Origin: CANLBN01 sp050633825
Lineage (GTDB): Bacteria; Pseudomonadota; Gammaproteobacteria; Pseudomonadales; Cellvibrionaceae
Direction: 5' to 3'
NCBI GenBank assembly: GCA_050633825.1
Contig: JBOEHG010000040.1
Span: forward strand, 6,605 to 70,604
Length of the DNA: 64,000 nt
Shown: one piece after another, positions 50,428 through 59,661 of the stretch
How the letters are laid out: every line of letters begins with the position of its first letter
Position numbering within the stretch: the first letter of the stretch is position 1
The notes under the pieces: model-generated
What the model was told of the DNA's origin: nothing
Seen by the model: the letters and a program-made list of their open reading frames with translations, nothing else
Database searches by the model: none
Made by a program: the position numbers and the translations under genes

Positions 50428-53400
50428 CTAAATATCACCATCGGCTGATAAAAGATTAGCATTGCCGCCAATTGCTGTTGTATTAAGCGAAATTGTTTTT
50501 TCTGTCATAAAACGCAGCAGATAATTTGGTCCACCTGCTTTTGGTCCTGTTCCAGATAAACCTCGACCACCAAATGGATTGACACCAACAACAGCCCCCA
50601 CCTGATTACGGTTGATATAAACATTGCCCACTCGTACACGCTTGGCAATATATTCATAGGAAGTTGTGTTCCGGGAGTGAATTCCCAGTGTTAAGCCAAA
50701 CTGCATTCCGTTGATATCATCAATCACTTCATCCATTTTGGAAGCAGAGAAACGGGCAATATGTAAAATAGGTCCAAATTGCTCATCATCCAAATCGCAA
50801 ATCGAATTAATCTCAATTAAGGTCGGAGGTACAAATGTACCTTTATCACACTCAGGAGCTAGCGGAACCTGATAGACCTGTTTTGACTTTGTGGACATAT
50901 CTTTGATGTAATTTAGCAATTTGGTTTGGGATGCTTTATCAATGACAGGGCCGACATCAGTTGAGTAATCACCAGGAAAGCCCACACTCAACTCATCCAT
51001 CGAACCTTTAATTAATTCAATTACTCTATCGGCGATGTCTTCTTGCACATACAAAACACGTAAAGCAGAACATCGCTGGCCAGCAGAACTGAAAGCAGAA
51101 CGTATCACATCAGTTGCCACCTGTTCTGGCAAAGCGGTAGAGTCCACCAGCATGGCATTCAACCCACCGGTTTCAGCAACCAAAGAAGCAATCGGCGCAG
51201 TACGGTTGGCCAAATTAAGGTTAATCAAACGTCCGGTTTGAGTGGAGCCGGTAAAGGCAACGCCAGCTACAACAGGGCTTTTCATTAAAATATTACCTAG
51301 CGTTGCACCCGGCCCCGGCAAGAAATGCAGCACATCTCTTGGAATACCGGCTTCATACAATAGCTCAGTTGCTTTGTAAGCAATCAATGATGTCTGCTCT
51401 GCGGGCTTGGCGATAACACTGTTACCAGCAACCAGAGCTGCAACCACCTGCCCAATGTAAATTGCTAAAGGAAAGTTCCAGGGGCTAATACAAACAAACA
51501 CACCACGCCCTTCGAAAGCAAGTAAATTAGACTCGCCCGTAGGCCCAGGCAAGATTTGTGGTTCCTCCATTAAACGTCTGGCTTGCTGCGCATAGTAACG
51601 GCAGAAATCAACCGCTTCACGTATTTCATCAATAGAATCTTCCATTGTCTTGCCTGCCTCATGCAGGCACATGGCAATCAATTCATCACGATTTTTTTCC
51701 AGCAAGCCGGCCATTTTTTCAAGAGCAATCGCTCTTTCTTCAACAGATGTGAGTGACCATCGATTAAAACCTTGTTCTGCTGAAACCAAAGCTTGATTAG
51801 CAACGTCTTCATCAGCAAAGCGATACTTTCCTACCGTCACACCATGATCGTAAGGGCTAATCACGGTTGCATTCGAACCCTGTTGCTCTTCAGCACCATC
51901 AACCATAGGTTTAGCAGACCATTGTTTGTTACTGTATTCTTTAATGGCTTTCATAAAAGGAATTCTCTGTGATGCAATATTTAGGTTTGTTCCTGCCGAG
52001 TTTTCACGATCTGAAAAGATATCGGGAGGAAGAGGAATAAAAGGATTGTTAAGCTGTTTCCTTGCCAACAACTGTTTAGTTGGATGTGCTATCAGGCTAT
52101 CAATTGATACTGTTGGGTCTTGCAATTTATGCACGAAAGATCCATTAGCTCCGTTTTCAAGTAAACGTCTGACAAGATAAGGAAGCAAATCTTCATGGCT
52201 GCCAACAGGCGCGTAAATACGAACTTGTACACTCGGGTGATCAGCCATAACGGTATCGTAAAGCCCCTCGCCCATACCATGAAGGCGTTGAAATTCAAAA
52301 TTCCGATCACCGGCCATCACTAAAATGCTGGAGACTGTTTGAGCATTGTGACTGGCAAATTGTGGATAGACATGGCCACGAGTTGCTTCTGACAAAAGAA
52401 AACGCGCACAGGCAATATAAGATGTATCTGTCGCTTCTTTACGTGTAAATACTGGATAGTTCTCTATACCCATTTCCTGACAGTGCTTAATTTCAGTATC
52501 CCAGTACGCGCCTTTTACCAGACGGACAGGAATTTCATCACCCTGCTCTTTTGCCAAAGCAGTAATCCAGCACAAAACATGTAGCGCCCGTTTGGAGTAA
52601 GCTTGTACAACCAGACCAAACTGCCCCCAACCTTTGGCCACATCCGATTGATAAACCTTTTTAAATAATTCCAGAGAAAGCTCTAGCCTGTCTGCTTCTT
52701 CAGCATCGATTGTAATACCAATACCGTATTCACGGGCGCGCTCAACCAATTCGGAAACAATCTGAGAAAGTTCTTTTAAAGCAAGTTCTCGGTGCGACTC
52801 TTCATAACGAGGATGAAGGGCAGAGATTTTTATCGATAAACTATGAGGTTTGCTTTTGTCATTCGTCTTCGAGAGATTTTTCAGGGCTTGCATATAGCTA
52901 TTAAAATATTTTTCAGCATCTTCTCGTGTGTGAGCCGCCTCACCCAGCATATCGAAGGAATAAGTGTAGCCTTTTTTCTGAAAGGGCTTGGATCGTTTTT
53001 GTGCTTCCTGAATAGTACGACCAAGCACAAAATATTCACCAATAATTTGCATCGCACGGTTCATCGCTGCTCGCAGCGTAGGTGCACCGCACTTGTAAAT
53101 TAAATTTCCAAGGCCAGTGGACATGTCACCATGATTCACTTCACCGGCTTTTACAAAGCGACCGGCAATCAGCAAGCCCCAGGTTGAGACGTTAACAAAA
53201 AGCGAGTTATCGCTATCGAGATGTTGCTTCCAGTCTGCAGCTGTTAACTTGTCTTTAATAAGCGCATTGCGTGTATCGGCATCGGGAATACGCAAAAGTG
53301 ATTCGGCAAGGCACATAAGAGTAATACCGTCTTCATCACTAAGACTGTATTCTTGCAGTAGCTTATCTACAATATGAAAGCTCTCGCCACTGGCACGTGT

Positions 53401-53592
53401 TTTTTCAATTAGTGCGCCAGCTACGGCATTAATATTGAGTAACTCTTCTGATACAGGATCAGCAAGAGGAATCAACTTCTTCAACCATTGACTCTCATCA
53501 ATGCCATAATTATTTGATAAATCGTATTCTAACTGGCTACAGCCAGATGTAATCCACTCATCCGTAAACAATAGGTTTTGTTTTATATTCAT
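50428..53592 (-). CDS. putA: Bifunctional proline dehydrogenase / P5C dehydrogenase PutA
   Basis: 1054-aa enzyme that oxidises proline to glutamate in two steps. The proline dehydrogenase part (about 150-480) has LSIKISALHPRYEE, VRLVKGAYWDTEIKH, PQFASHNA and YLVRRLLENGANGSF, whose arginines bind the substrate. The aldehyde dehydrogenase part has CISPWNFPLAIYIGQ, VAETGGLNAMLVD and the catalytic cysteine in SAGQRCSALR. The N-terminal ribbon-helix-helix of E. coli PutA is absent, so it cannot repress its own gene; the AraC regulator next to it probably does the control. ATG at 53592 is preferred to a TTG nine bases earlier. Confidence 0.95.
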   Translation of the reverse strand: MNIKQNLLFTDEWITSGCSQLEYDLSNNYGIDESQWLKKLIPLADPVSEELLNINAVAGALIEKTRASGESFHIVDKLLQEYSLSDEDGITLMCLAESLLRIPDADTRNALIKDKLTAADWKQHLDSDNSLFVNVSTWGLLIAGRFVKAGEVNHGDMSTGLGNLIYKCGAPTLRAAMNRAMQIIGEYFVLGRTIQEAQKRSKPFQKKGYTYSFDMLGEAAHTREDAEKYFNSYMQALKNLSKTNDKSKPHSLSIKISALHPRYEESHRELALKELSQIVSELVERAREYGIGITIDAEEADRLELSLELFKKVYQSDVAKGWGQFGLVVQAYSKRALHVLCWITALAKEQGDEIPVRLVKGAYWDTEIKHCQEMGIENYPVFTRKEATDTSYIACARFLLSEATRGHVYPQFASHNAQTVSSILVMAGDRNFEFQRLHGMGEGLYDTVMADHPSVQVRIYAPVGSHEDLLPYLVRRLLENGANGSFVHKLQDPTVSIDSLIAHPTKQLLARKQLNNPFIPLPPDIFSDRENSAGTNLNIASQRIPFMKAIKEYSNKQWSAKPMVDGAEEQQGSNATVISPYDHGVTVGKYRFADEDVANQALVSAEQGFNRWSLTSVEERAIALEKMAGLLEKNRDELIAMCLHEAGKTMEDSIDEIREAVDFCRYYAQQARRLMEEPQILPGPTGESNLLAFEGRGVFVCISPWNFPLAIYIGQVVAALVAGNSVIAKPAEQTSLIAYKATELLYEAGIPRDVLHFLPGPGATLGNILMKSPVVAGVAFTGSTQTGRLINLNLANRTAPIASLVAETGGLNAMLVDSTALPEQVATDVIRSAFSSAGQRCSALRVLYVQEDIADRVIELIKGSMDELSVGFPGDYSTDVGPVIDKASQTKLLNYIKDMSTKSKQVYQVPLAPECDKGTFVPPTLIEINSICDLDDEQFGPILHIARFSASKMDEVIDDINGMQFGLTLGIHSRNTTSYEYIAKRVRVGNVYINRNQVGAVVGVNPFGGRGLSGTGPKAGGPNYLLRFMTEKTISLNTTAIGGNANLLSADGDI

Positions 53593-53646
53593 ACTGGTCA
53601 ACCCTTGGTTTTAAATGACAGTATTGATGAAAACTGATCAATAATA

Positions 53647-53685
53647 TTGCAGAAACATATGCACAGTTTGTAAAAACGTATAAAG
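53647..53685 (+). promoter_or_regulatory. Repeat operator upstream of putA (proximal pair)
   Basis: TTGCAGAAACATATGC (53647) and TTGTAAAAACGTATAAAG (53668) are direct repeats shifted by exactly 21 bases, 55-94 bp before putA. Confidence 0.55.
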
Positions 53686-53772
53686 GAAAAGTAGTTTTTG
53701 GAATAAAAAAGCTGAAAATATCAGCAATTTAGGGTGTTAACATCGTTTTTATCGTAGAAAAAAGAATTGTCT

Positions 53773-53789
53773 TTGCAAAAATCTACAAA
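53773..53789 (+). promoter_or_regulatory. Repeat operator upstream of putA (distal element)
   Basis: TTGCAAAAATCTACAAA, 105 bases (5 x 21) from the element at 53668. It agrees with the porin element TTGCAAAAACCTACAAA at 16 of 17 positions. A weaker copy lies 21 bases before it. Confidence 0.65.
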
Positions 53790-53832
53790 GACCTGATATA
53801 GAAAAATAAAAAATACTATGCTGAAGAGGTAA

Positions 53833-54636
53833 TTAGCGATTGTTATGGCGATACAGGCTGGGAGAACAGCCAACATTTTTAGTAAAAGTATTTGTAAATG
53901 CACTCTGGCTTGAAAAGCCGAGAGAGAAACAGATATCCGTAAGTGTTTTATTGGTACTGTTTAGTAAAAATTTAGCCACTTTAATCCGTTCATAAATAAG
54001 GTACTGATGAGGCGATACCCCCATTTTTTCACGAAACTTTTGATAGAAGTAACTCACACTGAGGTCACAGGCCTTAGCAAGCTCTGACACCTGAATTTTT
54101 TCTTCTATGTGCGCATGAATATATTGCTGAACAATATTCAAATCCAGCCGATCACCATGTAAACGTTGAGTATCACTGTCTTTTTTAACAACGAGACGAT
54201 TATACAAACTTCTTAAAGCTAACTCTGCCACCAAAGGCTGCATTGACGCATCGTAATCACACATACGAAGCTCCTTTGCTAAGGACAACAAGGTCAAATG
54301 CATTTGCTGGTCAACCGCAAAATAGCGACGGGACTCAAATAGGCGATAGTAGATATCACTATTGAAATTACTATTTTCTGCCGGGTTTATATCTGGGCTA
54401 ATATCAAGAATAAACATGTCATTATCATGATCGCCATAAAAACTATGGCTTTCATTAGAAGGCACAATACAGCCGGAATACTCATCTACCTTCCCGCCGA
54501 GACCTTCAACCTCGAAATTAGCCTCACCCTTCATACCTATAATAATCTGGTGATGCAGATGTTTATGGCACCCGGCATTACTGGATAAATGTTTGGTTCT
54601 GGCGAGAATATCGTTCTGCTGCATCTTGGCTACCAT
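53833..54636 (-). CDS. AraC-family regulator, probable activator of the proline genes
   Basis: 267 aa: N-terminal cupin-like ligand domain (HKHLHHQIIIGMKGEANFEVEG) and C-terminal AraC domain with two helix-turn-helices (VSELAKACDLSVSYFYQKFREKMG and LTDICFSLGFSSQSAFTNTF). It is upstream of putA on the same strand. In Pseudomonas aeruginosa the proline catabolic genes are activated by an AraC-type protein (PruR), and AraC proteins typically bind direct repeats about 21 bp apart, as found in front of four operons around this gene. Confidence 0.9.
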   Translation of the reverse strand: MVAKMQQNDILARTKHLSSNAGCHKHLHHQIIIGMKGEANFEVEGLGGKVDEYSGCIVPSNESHSFYGDHDNDMFILDISPDINPAENSNFNSDIYYRLFESRRYFAVDQQMHLTLLSLAKELRMCDYDASMQPLVAELALRSLYNRLVVKKDSDTQRLHGDRLDLNIVQQYIHAHIEEKIQVSELAKACDLSVSYFYQKFREKMGVSPHQYLIYERIKVAKFLLNSTNKTLTDICFSLGFSSQSAFTNTFTKNVGCSPSLYRHNNR

Positions 54637-54765
54637 TGAGTATTCACCTGATTATATCCACCACATATCAGTATGAACGAATAAAGCGAATGATTGGTTA
54701 ATCATAATACTAAAACAACCCTTTGTATAAATACCATATTTATAATATATACGAATAAAAAACTA

Positions 54766-55515
54766 TTACTTATACCGAATGTATACACTATCTAAAAACC
54801 CTTCTATTTGCATCTTGTCCAGAATCCCTTGAAGTTTATCAATCACTGCATCTGGTGTCGAAAGACTAAATGCAAGATACATTTTAGTTTCCTGCATAGT
54901 ATAAACAGGCTGTAATTTCATATTTGATAGAGATTCATGCTTTTTTGCCAACTGCTTAACGAAGTAAGGGGCATACAAGTGACCGGCAACCCAAAGATCT
55001 ATACGGTTACGCTGTAATTTAAGCGCATTCAAGTGATCACTACGAACAGACTCCAAAGGCAAACCCAAGGCCTTGATAAAACCCTCGCCAGCTGAACCTC
55101 GATAAGCGCCAACAGTATAATTTTTTAAATCTTCCTGACTATTAATCGTGATATCTTTGGTGCCATTACTTAATAATACATAATTATTTTCAGCAATCGG
55201 ACCAACCCATTTAAAGGATTTCTCACGCTCCGGTGTTCGAACGATACAATAGACGCCAGTATGCTGCTCATCTTTCGCTGCTCCATAAGCGCGCTTCCAC
55301 GAGACCAGATCCAGAGTATAAGAATAGCCCGACCGTCGCATTAATTCCAAAACAACTTCTGTTGCCGCACCACCAACACCAACACCTTCACCCGCTGCCT
55401 TTAAATCGTAGTTATAAGGAGGATAGTGCTCTGTTTTTAAATGAATCGTTTGAGCTGTCAACGAATGGCTTATAAAAAACAAAAGAGAAAATGAAAAAAA
55501 TTTCATAAATATCAT
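54766..55515 (-). CDS. Family-3 periplasmic binding protein, partner of the HAMP protein (copy 2)
   Basis: 249 aa from ATG at 55515, which has AGGAGG six bases before it (overlapping the HAMP gene stop). Signal peptide ends near SLTAQT. Motifs are KTEHYPPYN, GVGGAATEVVLELMRRSGYSY, SWKRAYGAAKDE, FKWVGPIAENNYVLL, YTVGAYRGS and RSDHLNALKLQRNRIDLW; nearly all have counterparts in the protein at 13580. No transporter gene is adjacent. It is the second gene of the HAMP/binding-protein module next to the proline genes. Confidence 0.87.
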   Translation of the reverse strand: MIFMKFFSFSLLFFISHSLTAQTIHLKTEHYPPYNYDLKAAGEGVGVGGAATEVVLELMRRSGYSYTLDLVSWKRAYGAAKDEQHTGVYCIVRTPEREKSFKWVGPIAENNYVLLSNGTKDITINSQEDLKNYTVGAYRGSAGEGFIKALGLPLESVRSDHLNALKLQRNRIDLWVAGHLYAPYFVKQLAKKHESLSNMKLQPVYTMQETKMYLAFSLSTPDAVIDKLQGILDKMQIEGFLDSVYIRYK

Positions 55516-55525
55516 GACTAGCCTC

Positions 55526-56278
55526 CTACTGTGCCTGCCGGCTTCTTCTTTTTTGATCAATCTGCCTTAAACGGCTTATGGCCATATTTAAACTCACCTT
55601 CATACGTTCAATAGAATTAGCAACTGTACCAATTTCATCCCGTCTGGAAGTATCAATCTCTGCAGTGAAAATTCCTCTGCTAATTTGATTCGCTGCTTCG
55701 CTGAGTTCAGAAATAGGCCGCCTCAGTATATTTGTCATTACAATCCATAGAACGATAAAAATAATAACATCCAGCAATAATAATGCGACAAACAAACCAA
55801 TAATAGAAGATTTCAAATCTGATGATTTAAAGCGGTCACTGATATAAACAATAGCTTTACCAATAGGTTCATTTTGATTTCTGATAATGACCTCTTTCCT
55901 AATCTCATTCTTATCAAGAGGACTATAGCCTTTACTGTCAACTACATCCCAATCACTACTGCGTTGACGGCCCACAATAAGATCGGATTCATTGCTATCA
56001 AATATCAAAATGGCAGAAATGTCTCGTGTTAGCATTTCTGCCTCAACTGTATCTGCTGCAAGCTCAGTATCGAGATCCCACAAAGGTATTCTCAAGTTAT
56101 TCTCAAGCTTTTTTACAGTTACTCTGGCAAGCTCATGAATTTCAGCATTAAGAGAGGCTTTTTGATTCGATATTTCATAGGCAGCATAAACGCCTAACAC
56201 CATGGTAATCACAAAAACGGTAATAAATATGATTTTTGTTTGAACAGAAAACAGAAAATGTATTTTTTTATCAGACAT
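55526..56278 (-). CDS. HAMP-domain membrane protein without output domain (copy 2)
   Basis: 250 aa from ATG at 56278, chosen because MSDKKIHFLFSVQTKIIF aligns with the start of copy 1 (MKDNNIKFLLSVQTKIIF). First membrane segment about 13-33, periplasmic part with LENNLRIPLWDLDTELAADTVE and EMLTRDISAILIFD, second segment about 163-183, HAMP domain with RRPISELSEAANQISRG and RRDEIGTVANSIERM, then a short basic tail. It ends without kinase, GGDEF or methyl-accepting domain, as copy 1 does. A pair of 21-bp-spaced operator repeats lies upstream. Confidence 0.87.
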   Translation of the reverse strand: MSDKKIHFLFSVQTKIIFITVFVITMVLGVYAAYEISNQKASLNAEIHELARVTVKKLENNLRIPLWDLDTELAADTVEAEMLTRDISAILIFDSNESDLIVGRQRSSDWDVVDSKGYSPLDKNEIRKEVIIRNQNEPIGKAIVYISDRFKSSDLKSSIIGLFVALLLLDVIIFIVLWIVMTNILRRPISELSEAANQISRGIFTAEIDTSRRDEIGTVANSIERMKVSLNMAISRLRQIDQKRRSRQAQ

Positions 56279-56468
56279 AACCACAAACCTCATACGACAG
56301 ATAAAGTAACAGCATATTATTCAGTGGATTTCAGGTCTTGCATGGTTGACACAACGTAGAAACCAATATGCATTTTTATATTATTGTTTTTCAAAAGGGA
56401 AAAATCAGCATCATCTAGCGCTAAAAACTCCGATGAAAGCCAGTATTGAGTAATTAAAGGCGACAATC

Positions 56469-56506
56469 TTGCAAAAAAGTATGCATGAATTGCTAAAAAG
56501 TCTTAC
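56469..56506 (+). promoter_or_regulatory. Repeat operator upstream of the HAMP/binding-protein pair
   Basis: TTGCAAAAAAGTATGCA (56469) and TTGCTAAAAAGTCTTAC (56490) are direct repeats 21 bases apart, about 190-230 bp upstream of the HAMP start and on the opposite strand, as at the other three promoters. Confidence 0.55.
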
Positions 56507-56596
56507 TTAAGGAAGACTGAGGAAAGTATAAAGCGGCAATATACCTTACCAAGGTTCTGGTAAGGTATAAGAGTATAGAAAATTATTTTTTAATAT

Positions 56597-57751
56597 CTAG
56601 AAGCTATACTTGGCTGCGAATTGGTAACGTGTATTGTCACCGCTATCACCACTGAAATCTTCGCGATCCAGATTACTGACTTCAAACATATACGTTACAT
56701 TTTTGCTTGCATTGTAAATGTAGTTAACGTGAACTGTCTGAATAGTCTCTGCATCTGCTGAAGTAAGTGTTGAACCTGCTGCTCCAGCAAACTCATCATC
56801 AAACTCAACATTGCCATAGGTGATATTAAACTGACCGTTAGCGACCTTATGAGAAAATGTCAGGTTATAACCAAAATAATCCAGAGTTTCAAGCTTATCA
56901 TTAACCGTAATAAAAGTAGGATTAGCCCATCCAAACAAGCCGTAACGACCAGCATTCGAAATAACAGCAGCACTTATAGTGGAACTATCGCCCAACTTAA
57001 AGTTACCGCCAGCACTTGCACCAAAATAACTCTCAGATTCACCATCTGCAGCACCACCACTGACTTCTGTAGATTGAACCACACCAGAAACATAGAAGTA
57101 TGCATTATCAAAGGCACGAGCATAACGCGCAACAAAATCAGGTAAAGATTCTTCACCTGATGACCCTGCATCACCGCGCAAAAAGACTTGCGGGTTTTCA
57201 ATAGCAAGATCAAGGTTACCAAGATTAACTCTTAATAAAGCCTGACGTACAAAAGCAATACCTGCCGAACCGGTAAAATCAACGGTAGTAGGGTACGAGC
57301 CAAAATCTCTATCCATGAACGTTGACCAAGTTTGACCTGCCGTTATATTCTTATATGTGCCTACGGCATGGCGCAGACGGAAACCACGAGAATTACTAAC
57401 AAATTCATTACCGCCACTACCAAAGAAATCACCTTCCAGGCGAATACTGGTAGAATCATCCGGCTTCACATTAATAGCTAAACGAGACTCACGGGCATGC
57501 GCACGAAAATGTGATTCAGAATCGGCACCAGCACTTGTATCAAGAGCGCCATCTGTTCCGCCAAGCTCATCACCCAAATCTTCATCGACATCATAGATGA
57601 AATCTCCCCGAACATATCCAGATATATTAACATCAACAGCGCTTGCCAATTGAGAACCCATCAAGAGAGAAGCTGCACCAACAATAATAACCTTCTTCTT
57701 AATAAATTCCTGCAGAGTGTTAACTCGACATATTTTTTTATCTTTCATCAT
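56597..57751 (-). CDS. DcaP-like outer-membrane porin
   Basis: 384 aa: positively charged N-region and signal peptide ending near SQLASAVDV, then a beta-barrel with GYVRGDFIYD at the start and a terminal YSF. HARESRLAINVK, GFRLRHAVGTYKNITAGQTWSTFMD and DFTGSAGI fit the DcaP family of trimeric porins that admit small anionic or dicarboxylic solutes. It is upstream of, and on the same strand as, the HAMP pair and proline genes, and its promoter has the strongest operator repeats, so it is likely the outer-membrane entry for the same substrate. Confidence 0.85.
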   Translation of the reverse strand: MMKDKKICRVNTLQEFIKKKVIIVGAASLLMGSQLASAVDVNISGYVRGDFIYDVDEDLGDELGGTDGALDTSAGADSESHFRAHARESRLAINVKPDDSTSIRLEGDFFGSGGNEFVSNSRGFRLRHAVGTYKNITAGQTWSTFMDRDFGSYPTTVDFTGSAGIAFVRQALLRVNLGNLDLAIENPQVFLRGDAGSSGEESLPDFVARYARAFDNAYFYVSGVVQSTEVSGGAADGESESYFGASAGGNFKLGDSSTISAAVISNAGRYGLFGWANPTFITVNDKLETLDYFGYNLTFSHKVANGQFNITYGNVEFDDEFAGAAGSTLTSADAETIQTVHVNYIYNASKNVTYMFEVSNLDREDFSGDSGDNTRYQFAAKYSF

Positions 57752-57837
57752 ATTTAAACCTTTTAGTTAATTAATATTATTATTTACTGTAGCCATACGG
57801 CCCCAGCGGTATTAGATAGGATTTAATTTTTATGGAC

Positions 57838-57918
57838 TTGCAAAAAAAAATTTTGTTATTGCAAAAAACTACATTGGTTTTTTAAATAAAAAGTATACTT
57901 TTGCAAAAACCTACAAAG
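57838..57918 (+). promoter_or_regulatory. Repeat operator upstream of the porin
   Basis: Three elements on a 21-base lattice: TTGCAAAAAAAAATTT at 57838, TTGCAAAAAACTACAT at 57859 (+21) and TTGCAAAAACCTACAAAG at 57901 (+63). They lie 87-167 bp before the porin start. Confidence 0.68.
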
Positions 57919-58117
57919 TTAAAGTAGTTTTTTATAAATCAACGAAAAAAAATTTACAGAAAAACAGTTAATTAGTATTTATCTATGCCATTTTTTTGCA
58001 AAAAAACAATAGAATAGTGCAATATTAATAAAACAATCCGCATCACCATGTGAACATATAAAAAAAACGACTTTAAAAAACATAAAAATGAAAAATGTCG
58101 AAAACAGATATACTATA

Positions 58118-58210
58118 TTTTTGAAAGGCACCGGGCCCCCTAATGTTGAAAGCTAGTATTTTTATCTTTCAACTTAACCAAAAGGCCAGCCTTTCAAGGC
58201 TGGCCTTTTT
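58118..58210 (+). ncRNA. Candidate small RNA between the porin and DUF3422 genes
   Basis: A plus-strand transcript is implied by an intrinsic terminator at 58180-58210 that belongs to neither divergent neighbour: the porin is read leftward from 57751 and the DUF3422 gene rightward from about 58255. Before the terminator a second stem is possible (GTTGAAAG ... CTTTCAAC, 58144-58173), and a GC-rich GGCACCGGGCCCCC segment stands out in AT-rich DNA. A -10-like TATACT lies at 58109-58114; no clear -35 was seen. Start position is a guess. No known RNA family was recognised and no ORF of useful length lies inside. Confidence 0.5.
58180..58210 (+). terminator. Strong rho-independent terminator in a divergent intergenic region
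   Basis: AAAAGGCCAGCC-TTTCAA-GGCTGGCCTTTT forms a perfect 12-bp stem ending in a T-run (TTTTTC). It stands about 45 bp before the DUF3422 gene. Confidence 0.9.
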
Positions 58211-58254
58211 CTTAATAGGACGTGATACGTCAATGCTTTATTAGTAGTAGACAC

Positions 58255-59517
58255 ATGAAAAAAGATAAAGAGACTGGGCTGTTATACTCTTTTCACAAAG
58301 ATAGAATACATACCATCAATGAAGTCCATGCAAGACCCGCATTACAGATAACACCTCCATCCTATGCATTCCATATCATCTTTACCTGCAATAGAGTAGA
58401 GTTAGCTCGTTTATTTTCTCGTGTCGCCAACACAAGTAAAAAACCAGGAACAAGACATATTATAGGGAACTATGATGGTATAAAAATAAAGACAGAAAGG
58501 CATACTGAATTCTCTTCTTGCACTTTAATTACAGAAGAGCAAAACAAAGAAAATTTAGAGGTTTTTAAAAACAAGCTATTTTCTGACATAAAGATTAAGG
58601 TTTTTTCTATTTGTCAGATTTTAATAAACCATAGCGATAGTAGCTCTCATAACTCAGAACAACCATGCCAGCCAGTATTAGGGGGGGTAATGAAAGCACA
58701 AATGCGTGTTTCAACGAGCTTAATAGCAAATCACCAAGGGATAGTCACATATCATGTTTCTACACCAAGTTCAGACCCACATGAACTAGGAAGACGAATT
58801 CAAAGGCTTTTAGAAGTGGAAACTTATCGCATTATGGCTCTTATTGGCTTACCTCTGGCACGTCGCTTAGCTGAGCAACTTACAGATATAGAAGAACAAT
58901 TAAAGCGCTTATCCTTCTGCATGGAGAATCTACAATCGCGCGATCTATCACCTAATACTATTTTTAAAAAATTATCAGTATTATCAGAACAGATAAGCAA
59001 CCAACGAATACAAAGTCGTTATCGCTTTGCCGCTAGCAATGCCTATTTTTCTATCGTTGACGCACGCCTGACGACACTGGAAGAAACACCCGATTCTCAT
59101 TTACAGACTATATCCGGCTTTTTACGCTCTCGGCTCGAACCGGCCCAATCAACAATTAATAGTGTTGAGCGCCGCCAGCAAGAACTAACCGATGATATAA
59201 CCCGTGCACTAACATTATTACGAACCCGTATAGAAATAAATATAAACCAATCCAACCAGTCATTGCTTCAGTCCATGGATAGGCGTCATCAGCAACACCT
59301 TCTAATTGCGAGAGTTGTTGAAAGCCTGTCATCTATTGCTATCACAGCTTACTCGATAGATTTATTGTTTTATTTATTTTCTGCCTTAGAAAAAGCAAAC
59401 CTTCTTCCTTTCTCGGCAATCTTTGCAACAGCAGCAGCAATTCCTGCGACTCTAGTTATTGCCTGGAGACTAGTACATCAAGTAAGGTCAAAAATCAGTA
59501 AAAAAGATACCTTATAA
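58255..59517 (+). CDS. DUF3422-family membrane protein
   Basis: 420 aa from ATG at 58255 (MKKDKETGLLYSF); a GTG at 58222 would add 11 residues but its Shine-Dalgarno is too close. The family opening INEVHARPALQITPP is clear. A long middle region has helices and coiled-coil character (LAEQLTDIEEQLKRL; RRQQELTDDITRAL), and two membrane segments close the protein (SIAITAYSIDLLFYLF and FATAAAIPATLVIAW). DUF3422 proteins are common in gamma- and betaproteobacteria; their function is unknown. The gene seems monocistronic. Confidence 0.85.
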   Translation: MKKDKETGLLYSFHKDRIHTINEVHARPALQITPPSYAFHIIFTCNRVELARLFSRVANTSKKPGTRHIIGNYDGIKIKTERHTEFSSCTLITEEQNKENLEVFKNKLFSDIKIKVFSICQILINHSDSSSHNSEQPCQPVLGGVMKAQMRVSTSLIANHQGIVTYHVSTPSSDPHELGRRIQRLLEVETYRIMALIGLPLARRLAEQLTDIEEQLKRLSFCMENLQSRDLSPNTIFKKLSVLSEQISNQRIQSRYRFAASNAYFSIVDARLTTLEETPDSHLQTISGFLRSRLEPAQSTINSVERRQQELTDDITRALTLLRTRIEININQSNQSLLQSMDRRHQQHLLIARVVESLSSIAITAYSIDLLFYLFSALEKANLLPFSAIFATAAAIPATLVIAWRLVHQVRSKISKKDTL

Positions 59518-59661
59518 AAATTTACTTATGATACTGTTAGGCTCTGCTTAGTGATGTATAAAGCATGGAAAAAAGGTTCCTATTGCTCTATTACTACTGA
59601 CACATTGAATCTATTTAATAAACCTAACTATAACTCTTTATGACACCTTATACGCTATATA

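Noticed and set aside
57752..58117. AT-rich intergenic DNA considered as a replication or attachment site.
   Set aside because: Apart from the operator repeats and the small-RNA candidate there is no DnaA-box cluster, integrase or duplicated end.
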